A stretch of DNA of 64,000 bases from Impatiens glandulifera (Eukaryota; Streptophyta; Magnoliopsida; Ericales; Balsaminaceae): assembly GCF_907164915.1 (NCBI RefSeq), contig NC_061863.1, positions 65,200,864-65,264,863 of the forward strand. Direction: 5' to 3'. Positions 38,539 to 49,971 of the stretch are shown here, piece after piece. Each line of letters opens with the position of its first letter. Position 1 is the stretch's first letter. The translations under genes and the position numbers were made by a program. The notes beneath the pieces are model-generated. The model did not search any database, was not told where the DNA came from, and saw nothing but the letters and a program-made list of their open reading frames with translations.

Positions 38539-39720
38539 CACTAATAAAAAAAATAGTTACTATGGAGGAAAAATTTTTAGGGTGAGAAAATAAAAGCGTA
38601 TTTGTGAGTGTAGTGAAAGTTCTCGAAAATAATAAAAAAGTATTTGTGAGGACAGTTCTAATACCCTTAGAAATAATAAAAGAGTATTTATGGTGGCAGT
38701 TTTAATGCCCTCGGAAATAATAAAAGAGCATTTGTGAGGGCAATTCTAATGCTCTCGGAAAATTCTTTTAATTATTAAAAAAAACATTTCAAATGCTCTC
38801 GGCTATACTTTTTTTTAAAATAAAACGTTTATAAACCGAATTCTACCTATTTTAAACCAAACAATTTCAGACTTACATACACAATTAGAAATACCGAATT
38901 TGATATATCAAAATCTCAATAATCCAAAAATACAATTATTCAATAAACTTCAATCTTCAATTCATTCAACATTACAATATCTAATAAACCAAAATCCCAT
39001 TTAACCCATAATCAAAGTATTTAAAAATATAAAAAAGCATCATATACCCTATTGATCCGGTGGTGGAAGTGGAGAATATCTCGCCATAAATGCCGCCAAC
39101 TAGTTCTGAAATTCTTCGCTTTATCTTTGTGACTCAAGAGCTTGTCTTTCAATTTCAATTTGCATTTGTCTTTGTGTCTCTTGTGCTTCTCTTTTAGCTT
39201 CACGTGTTTCTCTTTGTGACTCAAGAACTAAAGTCTCTAGTTGTTCTCATTTCAAAACCTCCTCTTGTAATTCGGTACGCAACTTCTCAACCTCTTGCTC
39301 ACTCCGCTGAGATTTGCTTCTATCACGCAAATTTCCTCTAAACTGGGTGGGCCTCACACCGGTTCCCATTCCATTGACTCTCCCATACCCTTGTCGTCCA
39401 AAAACATTCTCGGTCAGCTCATAATCAGACATTTCGAGATTTCTTTCGAGCGTCTGACGCATCACATCCTACAAAAAGAAATAATAGTTGATTAATTAAT
39501 TATAAATCAATAAATAAGTGAAATATGAAATGGAACGTACTAGAGATTCGCCGGAAAGAAGAAACAAAAAAGAAGAAAGAAATAGACGATTTAGGGCTAA
39601 ATTAAATTTATTTACGTGAGTCTTATGAGTTCCTCGGAAATAAATATTCTTATCAGGCTCTCGGTAATTATTATGTTGTTTTTAATTGTTGAGATTTTTC
39701 TAAACCCATGCTAATAATAT
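38539..39720 (-). mobile_element. CACTA (En/Spm)-like relic next to BAHD gene C
   Basis: The left edge reads CACTAATAAAAAAAATAG, resembling a CACTA terminus. It is followed to about 38810 by four or so subterminal copies of a 55-60-bp motif (CTCGGAAATAATAAAAGAGCA..TTTGTGAGGGCA). The right part (39630-39675) has the same CTCGG motif in the other direction. The centre holds a decayed Transposase_24-type exon. I could not find the right terminal repeat, so the right edge is estimated. It lies about 140 bp from the stop codon of BAHD gene C. Confidence 0.6.
39053..39470 (-). pseudogene. CACTA second-ORF (Transposase_24/TNPA-like) C-terminal exon
   Basis: A splice acceptor (TTTTTGTAG at about 39471) opens an exon reading SDYELTENVFGRQGYGRVNG then MGTGVRPTQF. 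This is the pattern LTE..F..V.G...G.V.GMG..V.P found near the end of plant Ptta/En/Spm-type proteins. A charged coiled coil (LESQRETREAKREAQETQRQ) and a Pro-rich end (PLPPPDQ) follow. Three in-frame stops break it, and no upstream exons remain. The frame at 63060 is a homologue in better condition. Confidence 0.65.
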
Positions 39721-39858
39721 TGAAAAACAATTCGTTTCATCGTGCTTCTTAATTGAATCTATCTAACAATAAGAAGATACAATAGAGTCACTCTTTAAAA
39801 CGAAATGATAATTTTAAACCTAGGAAATATTAGGAATTCGATAAAAGAAAATTTTGAT

Positions 39859-41139
39859 TCATGCGATAAATTCCATGAATTCATTGTCGGATTCAAGCTT
39901 CTTCATTTCCTCCTCCTCCAAGTTAATCCAAACCTCAACCCCATCGCCCGACGCTGCCGGCAGAAACGCCACCACGTTCTTGAAATCAAAATGTGCCAGG
40001 CTCACCCAATCGGGTTTTCCCCACCCGAAATCCGCTTCATAAAACGGGAACCTGTTCATACTGCTGAACCCCAACCGAACCACATCCCCTCCGGTCACCT
40101 CCTTCAACCCGCCTAAGGCCAAATCCACGTCCCCGTTCTGCAGCCTCTTCACATATTCCCCGTCTACTTTCTTGATCCCCTCCCTAAAAGCTGCCACCAA
40201 GCCGTAACCCTTCTCCGCCGGTTCTCCCATGTCCGGAAAACCCATCGCGAACCAGCTTAGGTTCCCGGAATACGAATCCAGCTTCGGATCTGCCCGTGTT
40301 CGGAGATTCAACGCTTGGGTAGCGATGTATTTTACACCCGACCGCTCCAGGTGCTTCCCGATTTGGATATACCTGGTCCATATAAAAGTAGACACCGCCT
40401 CGACCCCGCTCGGACGGATTTCGGGAGTGGCGTATTTCTCTTTGAGTGAAGATATGGATGAATTGCTGAAATTGAAAACCCTGTTTATAATCTTCTCGTC
40501 CTTACGGTTATCATCGGTGCTTTCAGCGTTTCTGAATTCGGGAAGATCTCGCGGAGGGAAAACAGAGGCAACATCGAATTCGGGCTTGGTTGGGTCTTTA
40601 CCGTTGGCGGACGCGGCCCAGGAATTGATGAAAGTGACGGCGGAGAAGGTGTCGGCGATTTTATGGGACATGCAGATTCCGACAGCCAGGCCGCCGCATT
40701 CGAATACGTTGGCTTGAACAGACAAGATCCGGGAGTTATCCCCGTTTTCTAAGTCCTGGAAGGGAAGTAACTGTCTCACTTCTTTGGGATTTTTCTCGGC
40801 GACGACGTCAGAAATTCGGAGGTCGACGACGACGGATTCGGAGAACTCCACGCCGGTGTCGTCGCAGTCGATGAATAAAGGGTCTGTTTCTCGGCCGGCA
40901 AATGGGTAGTAAAGGGGAAGCACGTCGGCGAGGGATTGCTTTAGTCGGTCGATCCTTTGGCGATTGGCAGGTATGGGATCGGCGTTGGTGGGTGGTGGTA
41001 GGTAGTAGTAAATGAAGGCCATGAAGAATTTAGGAGTGATTTGGTCGATGAAGGAGCGGCGGAGGCGGCGGAGATGGGTGGGGGTCGGAGAAGAAGGCTT
41101 GATAATCTCGGTTGACGTCTTCACTACCTTCATGTTCAT
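39859..41139 (-). CDS. BAHD acyltransferase C (vinorine synthase-like)
   Basis: A single exon encodes 426 residues from the chosen ATG. Catalytic HKIAD is at 159-163 and the full DFGWG motif at 370-374; FIWTRY and NLRTRADP segments are also typical of the family. It should transfer an acyl group from acyl-CoA to a metabolite hydroxyl. An ATG 81 bases further upstream (41220) is in frame, but a TATA box at 41223-41234 almost touches it, so transcription should start downstream of that ATG. The 41139 start also matches the MKVV beginning of gene D and the MEVV of A and B. It is closest to gene D in this window. The last residues (NEFMEFIA) end earlier than in gene D. Confidence 0.93.
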   Translation of the reverse strand: MNMKVVKTSTEIIKPSSPTPTHLRRLRRSFIDQITPKFFMAFIYYYLPPPTNADPIPANRQRIDRLKQSLADVLPLYYPFAGRETDPLFIDCDDTGVEFSESVVVDLRISDVVAEKNPKEVRQLLPFQDLENGDNSRILSVQANVFECGGLAVGICMSHKIADTFSAVTFINSWAASANGKDPTKPEFDVASVFPPRDLPEFRNAESTDDNRKDEKIINRVFNFSNSSISSLKEKYATPEIRPSGVEAVSTFIWTRYIQIGKHLERSGVKYIATQALNLRTRADPKLDSYSGNLSWFAMGFPDMGEPAEKGYGLVAAFREGIKKVDGEYVKRLQNGDVDLALGGLKEVTGGDVVRLGFSSMNRFPFYEADFGWGKPDWVSLAHFDFKNVVAFLPAASGDGVEVWINLEEEEMKKLESDNEFMEFIA

Positions 41140-41222
41140 CGTTAATGGGGAGTTTGAAAGCTTTAAAGATTGATGATAGAAGGGGATGGGGATGGGGATG
41201 GAATAGAGCATTTTACACACTT

Positions 41223-41234
41223 TATTTATATATA
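41223..41234 (-). promoter_or_regulatory. TATA box of BAHD gene C
   Basis: The minus strand reads TATATATAAATA. Plant transcription usually starts about 30 bases downstream, here near 41200, giving a leader of about 60 bases to the 41139 ATG. Confidence 0.65.
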
Positions 41235-41239
41235 GTTTC

Positions 41240-42874
41240 TTGGAATAAATAAAATATAATTTTCTTTGTCTAAAATTAATTATTACATCTTATTCAAAGT
41301 GGTTTATTTTTCCACCGTTGAGTGGGTTGTTAATCTTTTATTTAATTACGAGTGTCTTTATATTATCTCTCACATTATTTGTACAAACCTGATTTATAAC
41401 CTCTCTTAAATTTTGTCATTCTCATTCTTTAATATTAAACATTTTAAAATTATTTTTACACTAAACAAAATTAAGTATAAATTACTAATATATATAATAA
41501 CAATTTAAACAATTTTTTTTAAACAAAAATACATAAATCTTTAGTTGGTATATTTTTATTTTTTATTTGTTAATCATTATATTAATATGCTAAGTTTTGA
41601 TATTTAATTATTAATATATTTTTATCCAAGTTGTTTTTGTTCAACTATTAAACCATGATATTATTACATTTTTAAGTTGTTTTTTACTGATTTTTTTCTT
41701 ATAAAATTCTTAATTATATACCATTTTGTTGATCTTTTAAATTAGAATTTGAGTTTATTTTGAGATCCGGTGCATTAGTGTTGGTATGATCGCACCCAAT
41801 AATTTATTTCTGAAATTGTTTTGTATTGAAACAGGATCATAACGGTAAGAGTCATGCTAATTCTCTTTAATTAAAAAACATAAAAAATTAAGTTTATTTG
41901 AAATAATAAAACATTCTAAATAAGAAACAAAATCTATTATTTCTTCTCACGTTAAATTTTTATTTATTTATTCATGTTTTGTTTTTATACTTAAACAATT
42001 TTTTTTTTCATTTTTAATTTACACATAGAAAGTTAGATGAATGTACCTACAACATAAAATAAAAAAAAGTTAGTTTAAAAGAAAAATATAATCTAAACAA
42101 ACATTTTTTCAAGTTTTTATTTATTTAGAAATATATATTTTTTTTGGAAATAATTTTATTATAATTTTTTTATTTTTTATTTTGAAAAAAATCATGTATA
42201 TTAAAAATGAAAATAAAATAAAATGATAAAACATGATATAAAAATATAACATAAAAAATAATAAATGTTTAATACTTGTTTTTCTAAACAAATATCAGAA
42301 AATATCATCATATTAGTATTATAAATTATAAATGTTACCCATCATAATTTTATTATACTTTATATATTATTATTTTTAATTTATTTTAATACAAGTTATA
42401 AAATGATTAATGAAATTACAAGAAAAATTTATTTCAATACAAGTTATAAAATGATTAATGAAATTACAAGAAAAAACCAAATGGGTTCTAAATAAATATA
42501 TTATTGTGTTTTTATTAAAAATAAATATAATCCAAACAAACATTTTTTTAAAGTTTTTTTATTTATTTATTGATAAATATATATTGTTTTTAGAAATAAT
42601 TTTATTATAATTTATTTTATTTTTATGAAGAGATTCATAAATATTTAAAATAAAAAAATAAATCGTTTAAGTAAACAATAAAACATGACATGAAAATAAA
42701 AAATAATAATAAACAGTACTTAATAAGTTATCGAGTTCTTAAATTCTCGAGAATAACGATTAACTTCCCGACAGACTTTACTGACTTTTCTAGACAAATA
42801 TATGAAAACATAATAATAATATTAAAATTACAAGAAAAAACCAAACGAATTCTAAATAAATATATCATTGTGAA
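41240..42874. other. AT-rich spacer with small duplications
   Basis: A 47-bp tandem duplication (about 42385-42476) repeats ACAAGTTATAAAATGATTAA. Segments 42095-42170 and 42525-42620 resemble each other (AAACAAACATTTTTT, GGAAATAATTTTATTATAAT). 42660-42800 resembles 45215-45345 (shared TTATCGAGTTC, CCGACAGACTTTA). No gene recognised. Confidence 0.55.
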
Positions 42875-43520
42875 TTTATCCCATGTCTTGCATTTAGGGA
42901 AAGGCTAAACACAAGAGATCGGGTAAAGAAGTATATGAAGATCCCGGATACAAGTTGTCTACTATGTGAAGAAAATGAAGAAACGACTGATCACTTATTT
43001 GGTTGTTGTCCTTTTACATCGGAGCTATGGAAGAAATTTGCCAGAAGCATGAAAATGGCTAGCCTGCCTATGAAATAGAAATAGATCAAAAAGGAAGTCA
43101 TACTCAAAACAAAGAGAAAAAGCTTCCAGGTCAAGTGTTTTCAAAATCCGATTCGGTACAATAGTCTACCATATTTGGCGAGAAAGGAACTCAAGGATGA
43201 ACTCGAGAATAAGGAAACATGAGAAGACATTATATTTGACAGCAACACAAATCTACAAACGCTAGGACAAGTACCCATAACTGAACAAAACTGTACACTA
43301 AGTTGGAACTGGAAAATCACATTCAAAGAAGTCACGAGAACAAAAAATTATTTAGTTAGATAAACACTTTCAATTGTTTGTGTGTTGTGTAATTCATTTA
43401 CTTTTAGACTGTTTCGAACTAAATTTTCCTAAAATTGTCTAGGAAATACATAAAGTCATTTGAGATTTTTTAATGAAATAATGTTAAATTGTTTTTTAAA
43501 AAATAAAATAAAATAAAATA
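42875..43520 (+). mobile_element. 5'-truncated LINE with zf-RVT domain
   Basis: In the plus frame from about 42890 the sequence reads RERLNTRDRV, then CLLCEENEETTDHLFGCC and LWKKFAR before a stop at 43078. This is the zinc-binding zf-RVT domain at the C-terminus of plant L1-type reverse transcriptases. Past the stop, in another frame, comes FGTIVYHIWRERNSRMNSRI, the usual LINE IWKERN tail. A 3' UTR (TTTAGACTGTTTCGAAC) and an AAATAAAATAAAATA tail finish the copy. Internal stops make it dead. Confidence 0.85.
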
Positions 43521-43674
43521 TATTATTGTGTTTTTATTAAAAATAATATTTTAAGAAGTTAGGTATTTATTTTAGAGTTAGTTAAAGAATTTAAACGAGA
43601 AAAAAGTTTATAATTATAATAATATTAATAATAGTAATAGATAATAATATAAATAATAATAACAATAGTAATAC

Positions 43675-44869
43675 TGTTAGGATCTAGATCGCCGATGGGT
43701 CCGACTAAAGGAGAGTCTCTTACAACACTCAACGGTTGGCGCTAATTCGGTTAAAAATTAACACCGATTTCAATACTGCACAATCTATCACAAACCCTTG
43801 AACCGAGTTCAAGTGCGGAAGTGATTTGTTTCAGGTTGAAGCAACACACACAGGATGAATAAATGTGGGATTTGGAGAATATCGGTTTGGAGATTAGGAG
43901 GGCGGTTAGAGTAGTAGGAGTCGATTAGAAAAATATGAGTCGGTTAGAAAATTGAATCGGTAGAAAGTAAAACACGAGACAGGTTTTTATGGATGTTCGG
44001 AGATAAAACTCCTACGTCACCCCTTTTTCTCAAACTACGAGAAGGATATTCACTAAGGAATACACAAACACAATACACGATCGAGTTTTATTTACTGCTC
44101 GATAATCACTCTTACAATTCTCACAGAAATTGTAACACAATTCATAAACACACTCAAGCTTTGAATCTTAGAGAGATACACACTTTGTAACTTGTCCTTG
44201 TTCTTTCTTAGCGCTTGTTCACTTGTTTTTCAAAACTTATGTGTTCAGCTTCTCCAGCTTCTCCTTTTATAGGTGAGATGTGTCAACGGTCACATTTCTT
44301 CAACGGATAACTTCAAAAGATCAGCATAACATTAAATGCGGTTTAGGTTTCCAAGGCATGGAGCAGACCGACTCGATTTGTCTTTGCTTGATTATTGCAA
44401 CTGTCGGTTGGACAGTTGCCTGCACCTAGGAGATTGCTCCTATGACTTATACCAGAATAGTAACTGTTTCTTTAGGCAATCTTCTGCAGCCTTCAACATA
44501 TCATCAGACTTGTACTAATATGGCAATGTCACAGTCTGATCTTTTGATATCATCTTCTGCATATGCCCAAAATGTTTACTTGCACCAGTTTGTAAATTGT
44601 TCTTTATTTAATATTTTTTGACTTATTTCTCTAAGTAGTCTTCTCGTTGGATTTGTTCTTTGGATTTGGATTGAGTACTTCATTCTAACTGATCATGTTA
44701 GCCGGTTGTTCAGTTCAACCGGACAGTTTCCGGTTTTAGATATTGCTTCTTCTAGCCGGTTTGATTACTTGGCCAGTTGTGATTCTTGACCGTTCGAAGT
44801 TCTTGACCGTTACTGCACAATAAGTTTGTTAAGTTAAGCTTTTATTTAACCGGTCAATTTTATCTAACA
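43675..44869. mobile_element. solo LTR, 1195 bp
   Basis: Starts TGTTAGGATC and ends TATCTAACA, giving the TGTTAG...CTAACA inverted termini of plant LTR retrotransposons. The flanking 5 bases are AATAC on the left and AACAC on the right, a 4-of-5 match consistent with an old target duplication. No primer-binding site or internal coding follows, so it is a solo LTR. It landed in AAT-rich repeat, which resumes on both sides. Confidence 0.8.
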
Positions 44870-44874
44870 AACAC

Positions 44875-45215
44875 TAATAAATAATATTAATAATTATAAT
44901 TATAATAAATTAATAATAAATCATACTAATAAAATTATAGCAATAAATTAATAATAACAATAATAATAATAGTAATAAATAAATAATAATAAATAAATAA
45001 ATAATAATAATAATAATAATAAATAATAAATAATAGTAAAATAATTTTTAATATTTTTCTTGAGATATTTTATTTAATAATACATTTTTAAATAATGATT
45101 TTTTTTGTTATACAATAATATTATAAATTAAAATAATAAATATTTTTAAATTATAAAATCTATTAATTTATTTTTTTGAAAAAATCCATATATATTAAAA
45201 AAAAATTGTTTAAGC
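44875..45215. repeat. AAT-rich degenerate repeat
   Basis: AAT triplets with interruptions continue the repeat seen left of the solo LTR (43610-43670). It passes into A/T-rich DNA after about 45050. Confidence 0.75.
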
Positions 45216-45539
45216 AAAATGATAAAATAACAAATAAATAAAACAGTATTTAAAAAGTTATCGAGTTCGTAAAATCTTAATAATTACAATTAACACTCCG
45301 ACAGACTTTATTGGCTTTTTTGAACAAATCATAGAAAGCATTGTAATAATAGTGTTATGAATGATACGCATCGGACGACTACGATCATTAAAAGTTTAAC
45401 GATTTCTTTTCAACTAGATAGTCCACCATAAAATAATTGGGATGATAACTCAAATATGTAGGCTTGCCATATCAGCCGCATCAATCCAAACTTTCCAACA
45501 ATTATCTAAATACTCGGACATCACTCAATTAATTCCATT

Positions 45540-46530
45540 AATATACTCCAAAAATGGTCAAATACTAGTCACCATCGACAATACAAAAGTAAGTTAGTCA
45601 CTGATTCAACCTCTTCTTGATATATACGACAATAACTAGCCATAATATAACCTTTTTTCATACGCATATCATCTATTAGAATTTCACAATGAATAACGTT
45701 CCATCCAAAAATGAGATCTTTGATGGAATCTTTGACTCCTAAAGTTTTTCCCAATAAAAATTATATGGAATCATCTTAGCAAACAACTTATAGCAATGAC
45801 CCACATGAAAATTATTTATATCTTGTCAACGCATAATGTATTGTTCAAACGATGACATTTGTTTGCATCCTACAAAAATTCGACTAATTTTTAATCTCCT
45901 TCTATATCTAATTCGGCTAGCGAAACCACTAGACCGATGATCAAACATGTCATTAACTGTGTCATTTCTACATATAGCAATGGAAGTGATCTCATGATAC
46001 GTCGTAGCTAGACTTTTAATACTACATCAAATATCGTTCCAAAATATAATCGAAGAACCATCCTCCACAATAAATCTAGATTGCTCACGAAAAATTTTCC
46101 ACATAGGATAAATTTCCCTCCAAATGTTACACCCCGCTGAATAATTACACATTTTGGTGAACCAACAATACCAATCATTATCATACTTAAAATCTGATTA
46201 TCGACACCCAAAGACTATTCGACTCCATTGCAAATCTACTACACCATTTTGAAAGAAGAACTTTATTAAAAGAAATAAGATCTCGAATATCTAGACCTCC
46301 TTGATCTTTAAAACATTTAACATTATCTCAACTAATTAAATAACAAAACGAAGAGTTAAAAGATCCTCGTAGAAACTTACACATTATTCTTTCCATTTTT
46401 ACCGCCAAACTTTTGGAGAGAATGGATAACGACATCATATATGTGGGCATAAATGAAAACACATTATTATTAAAGATTAGTCAAAACCCTTTCAAAAATA
46501 ATCGGTTCCAATAGACTTGGAATCAAAATA
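45540..46530 (-). mobile_element. LINE reverse-transcriptase relic
   Basis: On the minus strand, order and words fit the C-terminal half of a plant LINE ORF2: KMERIMCKFLRGSF, then DQGGLDIRDLISFNKVLLSK with WCSRFAMES, then WREIYPMWKIF with DGSSIIFWNDIW, and last a zf-RVT remnant SYCRIYQEEVESVTNLLLYC. These lie in different frames and at least one stop interrupts, so it is a pseudogene. In the zinc motif the second Cys is Tyr and the His is Asn. Orientation is opposite to the LINE at 42875. Confidence 0.85.
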
Positions 46531-46659
46531 AAATTTATTACTAAAGTGATTAATTTCAAAAAAAAAAATTGTTATCATCGTAAAGTAAATAGATAAACCT
46601 GTTAATTGGAGATGTACTCCTATTTTTTTTTTATTTGTTAATTTTTTTAATTTGTTTTC

Positions 46660-46780
46660 ATAGTAACAGTTAAAATAAATTAATAATAATAAATTAATAG
46701 TATTTATTGGTATTATTAATTTATTAATATTATTAAACTCATTAATAATATTAATAATAATGGTAATAATATATATATAT
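46660..46780. repeat. short AAT-rich repeat bordering the Helitron array
   Basis: AATAAT-type triplets run directly into the ATATAT start of the Helitron array. Confidence 0.7.
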
Positions 46781-46782
46781 AT

Positions 46783-47920
46783 AATGATGCTTAATTTTTA
46801 AAGTGTCCGGATTGCCGGGTCGAGAGTTGTGGTTAATTTGGATATTTATGTGAGAGTAAATGGATACTTGGGTCGGATTGTGGGTTGACCCGTTCATAAA
46901 CTTAAAACGGTTAAAAGTAAATTTAAAAATGTTATTTGTAGATTTTGAACTTACAACCTAACAAAACAAGTACAACTCTTTAACCAACTAGGCTAACAAC
47001 ACTTTATATTTAAGATTCAACACCAAATTTGATGAACGTGAGACATTTTAACAATAAAAGTTCAAAATTTTAACTAACTAATCTATATATATAATGATGC
47101 TTAATTTTTAAAGTGTCTGGATTTCTAGGTCGAGAGATGTGGTTAATTTGGATATTTATGTGAGAGTAAATGGATACTTGGGTCGGATTGTGGGTTGACC
47201 TGCCCATAAACTTAAAACGGTTAAAAATAAATTTAAAAATGTTATTTGTAGGTTTCGAACTTGCAACCTAATAAAAACAAATACAAACATCTAACCAACT
47301 AGGCTAACAACAATTTATATTTAAGATTCAACACTAAATTTGATGAACGCGAGACATTTTAACAATAAAAGTTAAAATTTTCAACTAACTAATATATATA
47401 TATAATGATGCTTAATTTTTAAAGTGTTCGGATTGCCGGGTCGAGAGTTGTGGTTAATTTGGATATTTATGTGAGAGTAAATGGATATTTGGGTCGGATT
47501 GTGAGTTGACCCGCCCATAAACTTAAAACGGTTAAAAATAAATTTAAAAATATTATTTGTAGATTTCGAACTTACAACTTAACAAAACAAGTACAACCCT
47601 TTAACCAACTAAACTAACAACACTTTATATTTAAGATTCAACACAAAATTTGATGAACGCGGGACATTTAATCAATAAAAGTTCAATTTTTTAACTAACT
47701 AATCTATATATATAATGATGCTTAATTTTTAAAGTGTCCAGATTGCCGGGTCGAGAGCTGTGGTTAATTTGGATATTTATGTGAGAGTAAATGGATACTT
47801 GGGTCGGATTGTGGGTTGACCCGTCCATAAACTTAAAACAGTTAAAAATAAATTTAAAAATGTTATGTGTAGGTTTCGAACTTCAACCTAACATAACAAA
47901 TACAACCTTTAACCAAATGT
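46783..47920 (+). repeat. 310-bp tandem array of the Helitron unit (four units)
   Basis: AATGATGCTTAATTTTTAAAG starts units at 46783, 47093, 47404 and 47714, a spacing of 310-311 bp; the last unit is cut at about 47920. The unit is the reverse complement of that at 36.3-37.2 kb, and the tRNA-like boxes read on the minus strand (GTTAGCCTAGTTGGTTAGA and GGTTGCAAGTTCGAAAC in the second unit). Units differ more from each other than at 36 kb. The left edge matches a Helitron 5' end, but no hairpin plus CTAG end was found to the right. Confidence 0.8.
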
Positions 47921-48270
47921 GATTGAGATGTGGTTTTTCGAGAGATAATAAACCGGTATCATTTGAAAGTGGTTAAAGAAATATGAATCAAATATTTAAT
48001 TGACAAAAGTGTGAGGTCACGATGCTAATTATTAAAAATATGAATCAAATATTTGATTGTCAAAGTGAAAGTGTAAAGTCACGAAATGAGAGATTATTCG
48101 AAAAAACTATGCGATAAAACATGTGAGAAAATAAGTTGTTTTATCGAAGTGAATAAAATGTGGGATGAGAGCGTTATATTTTTTATTTTAATAATTTTAA
48201 ATATTAAATAAATATTATAATAATTTTTTGAATTTATTTTATTTTTATCTTTATTCGTGTGCATAGTATT
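47921..48270. other. short spacer with a 60-bp imperfect repeat
   Basis: ATATGAATCAAATATTTAATTG at about 47977 recurs at about 48037 with a following TCAAAGTG..AAAGTCACGA block. No gene recognised. Confidence 0.5.
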
Positions 48271-49900
48271 CATTATAAATTAATAAAAAATAATAATAAT
48301 ATTCAATATAATAATATATTAATAGTAATATTATTATTATTAATTATAAATTATTAATAATAATAAAACTAATAATATTAATAATACTAATAAATTAATA
48401 TTAATAATATTAATATTAATAATAAATAATACTAATACTAATAAATTAATAAAAATAATAGTAATAATAAAAATTATAATATTAATAATACTAATAAATT
48501 AATAATAATATTAATAATTATAATATTAATAATAATAATATTAATAATTATAATAGTAATAATAATAATAATAGTAATAAAATAGTAATAAATATAATAA
48601 TAATAAATAATTATAATAGTAATAAATTAATAATATTAATAATAAAAATAATAAGAGTAATAATAATAAATTAATAATAATAGTGATAACAATAATAATA
48701 ATAAAATAATTATTAATAATAATAAATTAATAATACAATAATATTTAATATTTAATATTTTCATTTTCAATTTTAATATATATTTTTTACTATTATTTTT
48801 ATTCAGTATTCTGTTTAATTATATATTTTTAAATAATTTAAATGTTTTTTTGTTATACAATAATATTATAAATAATAATAATATTAATAATACTAATTAT
48901 TTTACTAGTATTTATTAATTTATTATTATTATTATTAATTTATTACTATTATAATTATTTATTATTATTATTAAATAATAAATTAATAGTAAAATAATTT
49001 TTAATATTTTATTTTAGTTTTAATATATTTTTTTGAATTATTTTATTTATTTTTGTTTAAAAATATATTAAAATATAGTATTTATAAAAAAAATGAAAAT
49101 GTTTTTAGATAGGAGACTTACATGTTTTTTAGCGTAAATAATCTTCTATTTTTATTCTTATTTTTTTAATAATAATTAATAGTAAAATTAATAAAATAAT
49201 ATTAATAATAAATATTAATATTACTATTACTATTAAATTATTAATAATAACTAATAATAAATTAAAAATAAAAATATTAATAACAATAAATTAATAATAA
49301 ATTAAAAGTAATAATAATATATTATTATTAACCATACAATTTTAATAATAGTAATAATAAATTAATTATAATAATAATAAATTAATAGTAATATTAATAA
49401 TAATAATAATAAAATGATAATAATAAAAATAATCAATAATAATAATATTAATAAATTAATGATAATTTTAATAAGACTAATAAATTAATAATAAATTATT
49501 AATATTAATAATACTAATAAATTAATAATAATATTAATAATACTTATAAATTAATAATAATAATAATATTAAAAATAATAAATAATAAAAATAAATTAAT
49601 AATTATAAAAATATTAATAATATTAATGCTAATAATAATAATACTAATAAATAATATTAATAATTATGATAGTAGTAAATTATTAATAATAATAATAAAT
49701 AATAGTAATAAATTAATAATAATAATAATAATAAATTAATAGTAAAATAATTTTTAATTTTAATATAATTTTTGAGTTTTTTATTCAATATTTTATTTAT
49801 AATATATTTTTAAATAATTTAAATGTTTTTTTATTATACAATAATATTATAAATTAAAATAATAAATATTTATAAATTATTAAAAATATATTAAAATATA
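48270..49900. repeat. degenerate AAT/ATT repeat domain
   Basis: About 1.6 kb of mostly AAT-rich plus strand with a brief ATT-rich piece at 48895-48970, interrupted by ordinary AT-rich DNA near 48760-48860 and 49010-49150. A pure (AT) tract follows at about 49936-49967. Confidence 0.85.
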
Positions 49901-49934
49901 ATATTTAATAAATTAATTATTTTTATTTTGATAG

Positions 49935-49967
<33 letters not shown>

Positions 49968-49971
<4 letters not shown>

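Noticed and set aside
41140..41220. N-terminal extension of 27 residues on BAHD gene C
   Set aside because: The TATA box at 41223-41234 lies beside that ATG, so transcripts should begin downstream of it; paralogues begin at the equivalent of 41139 or 41133.
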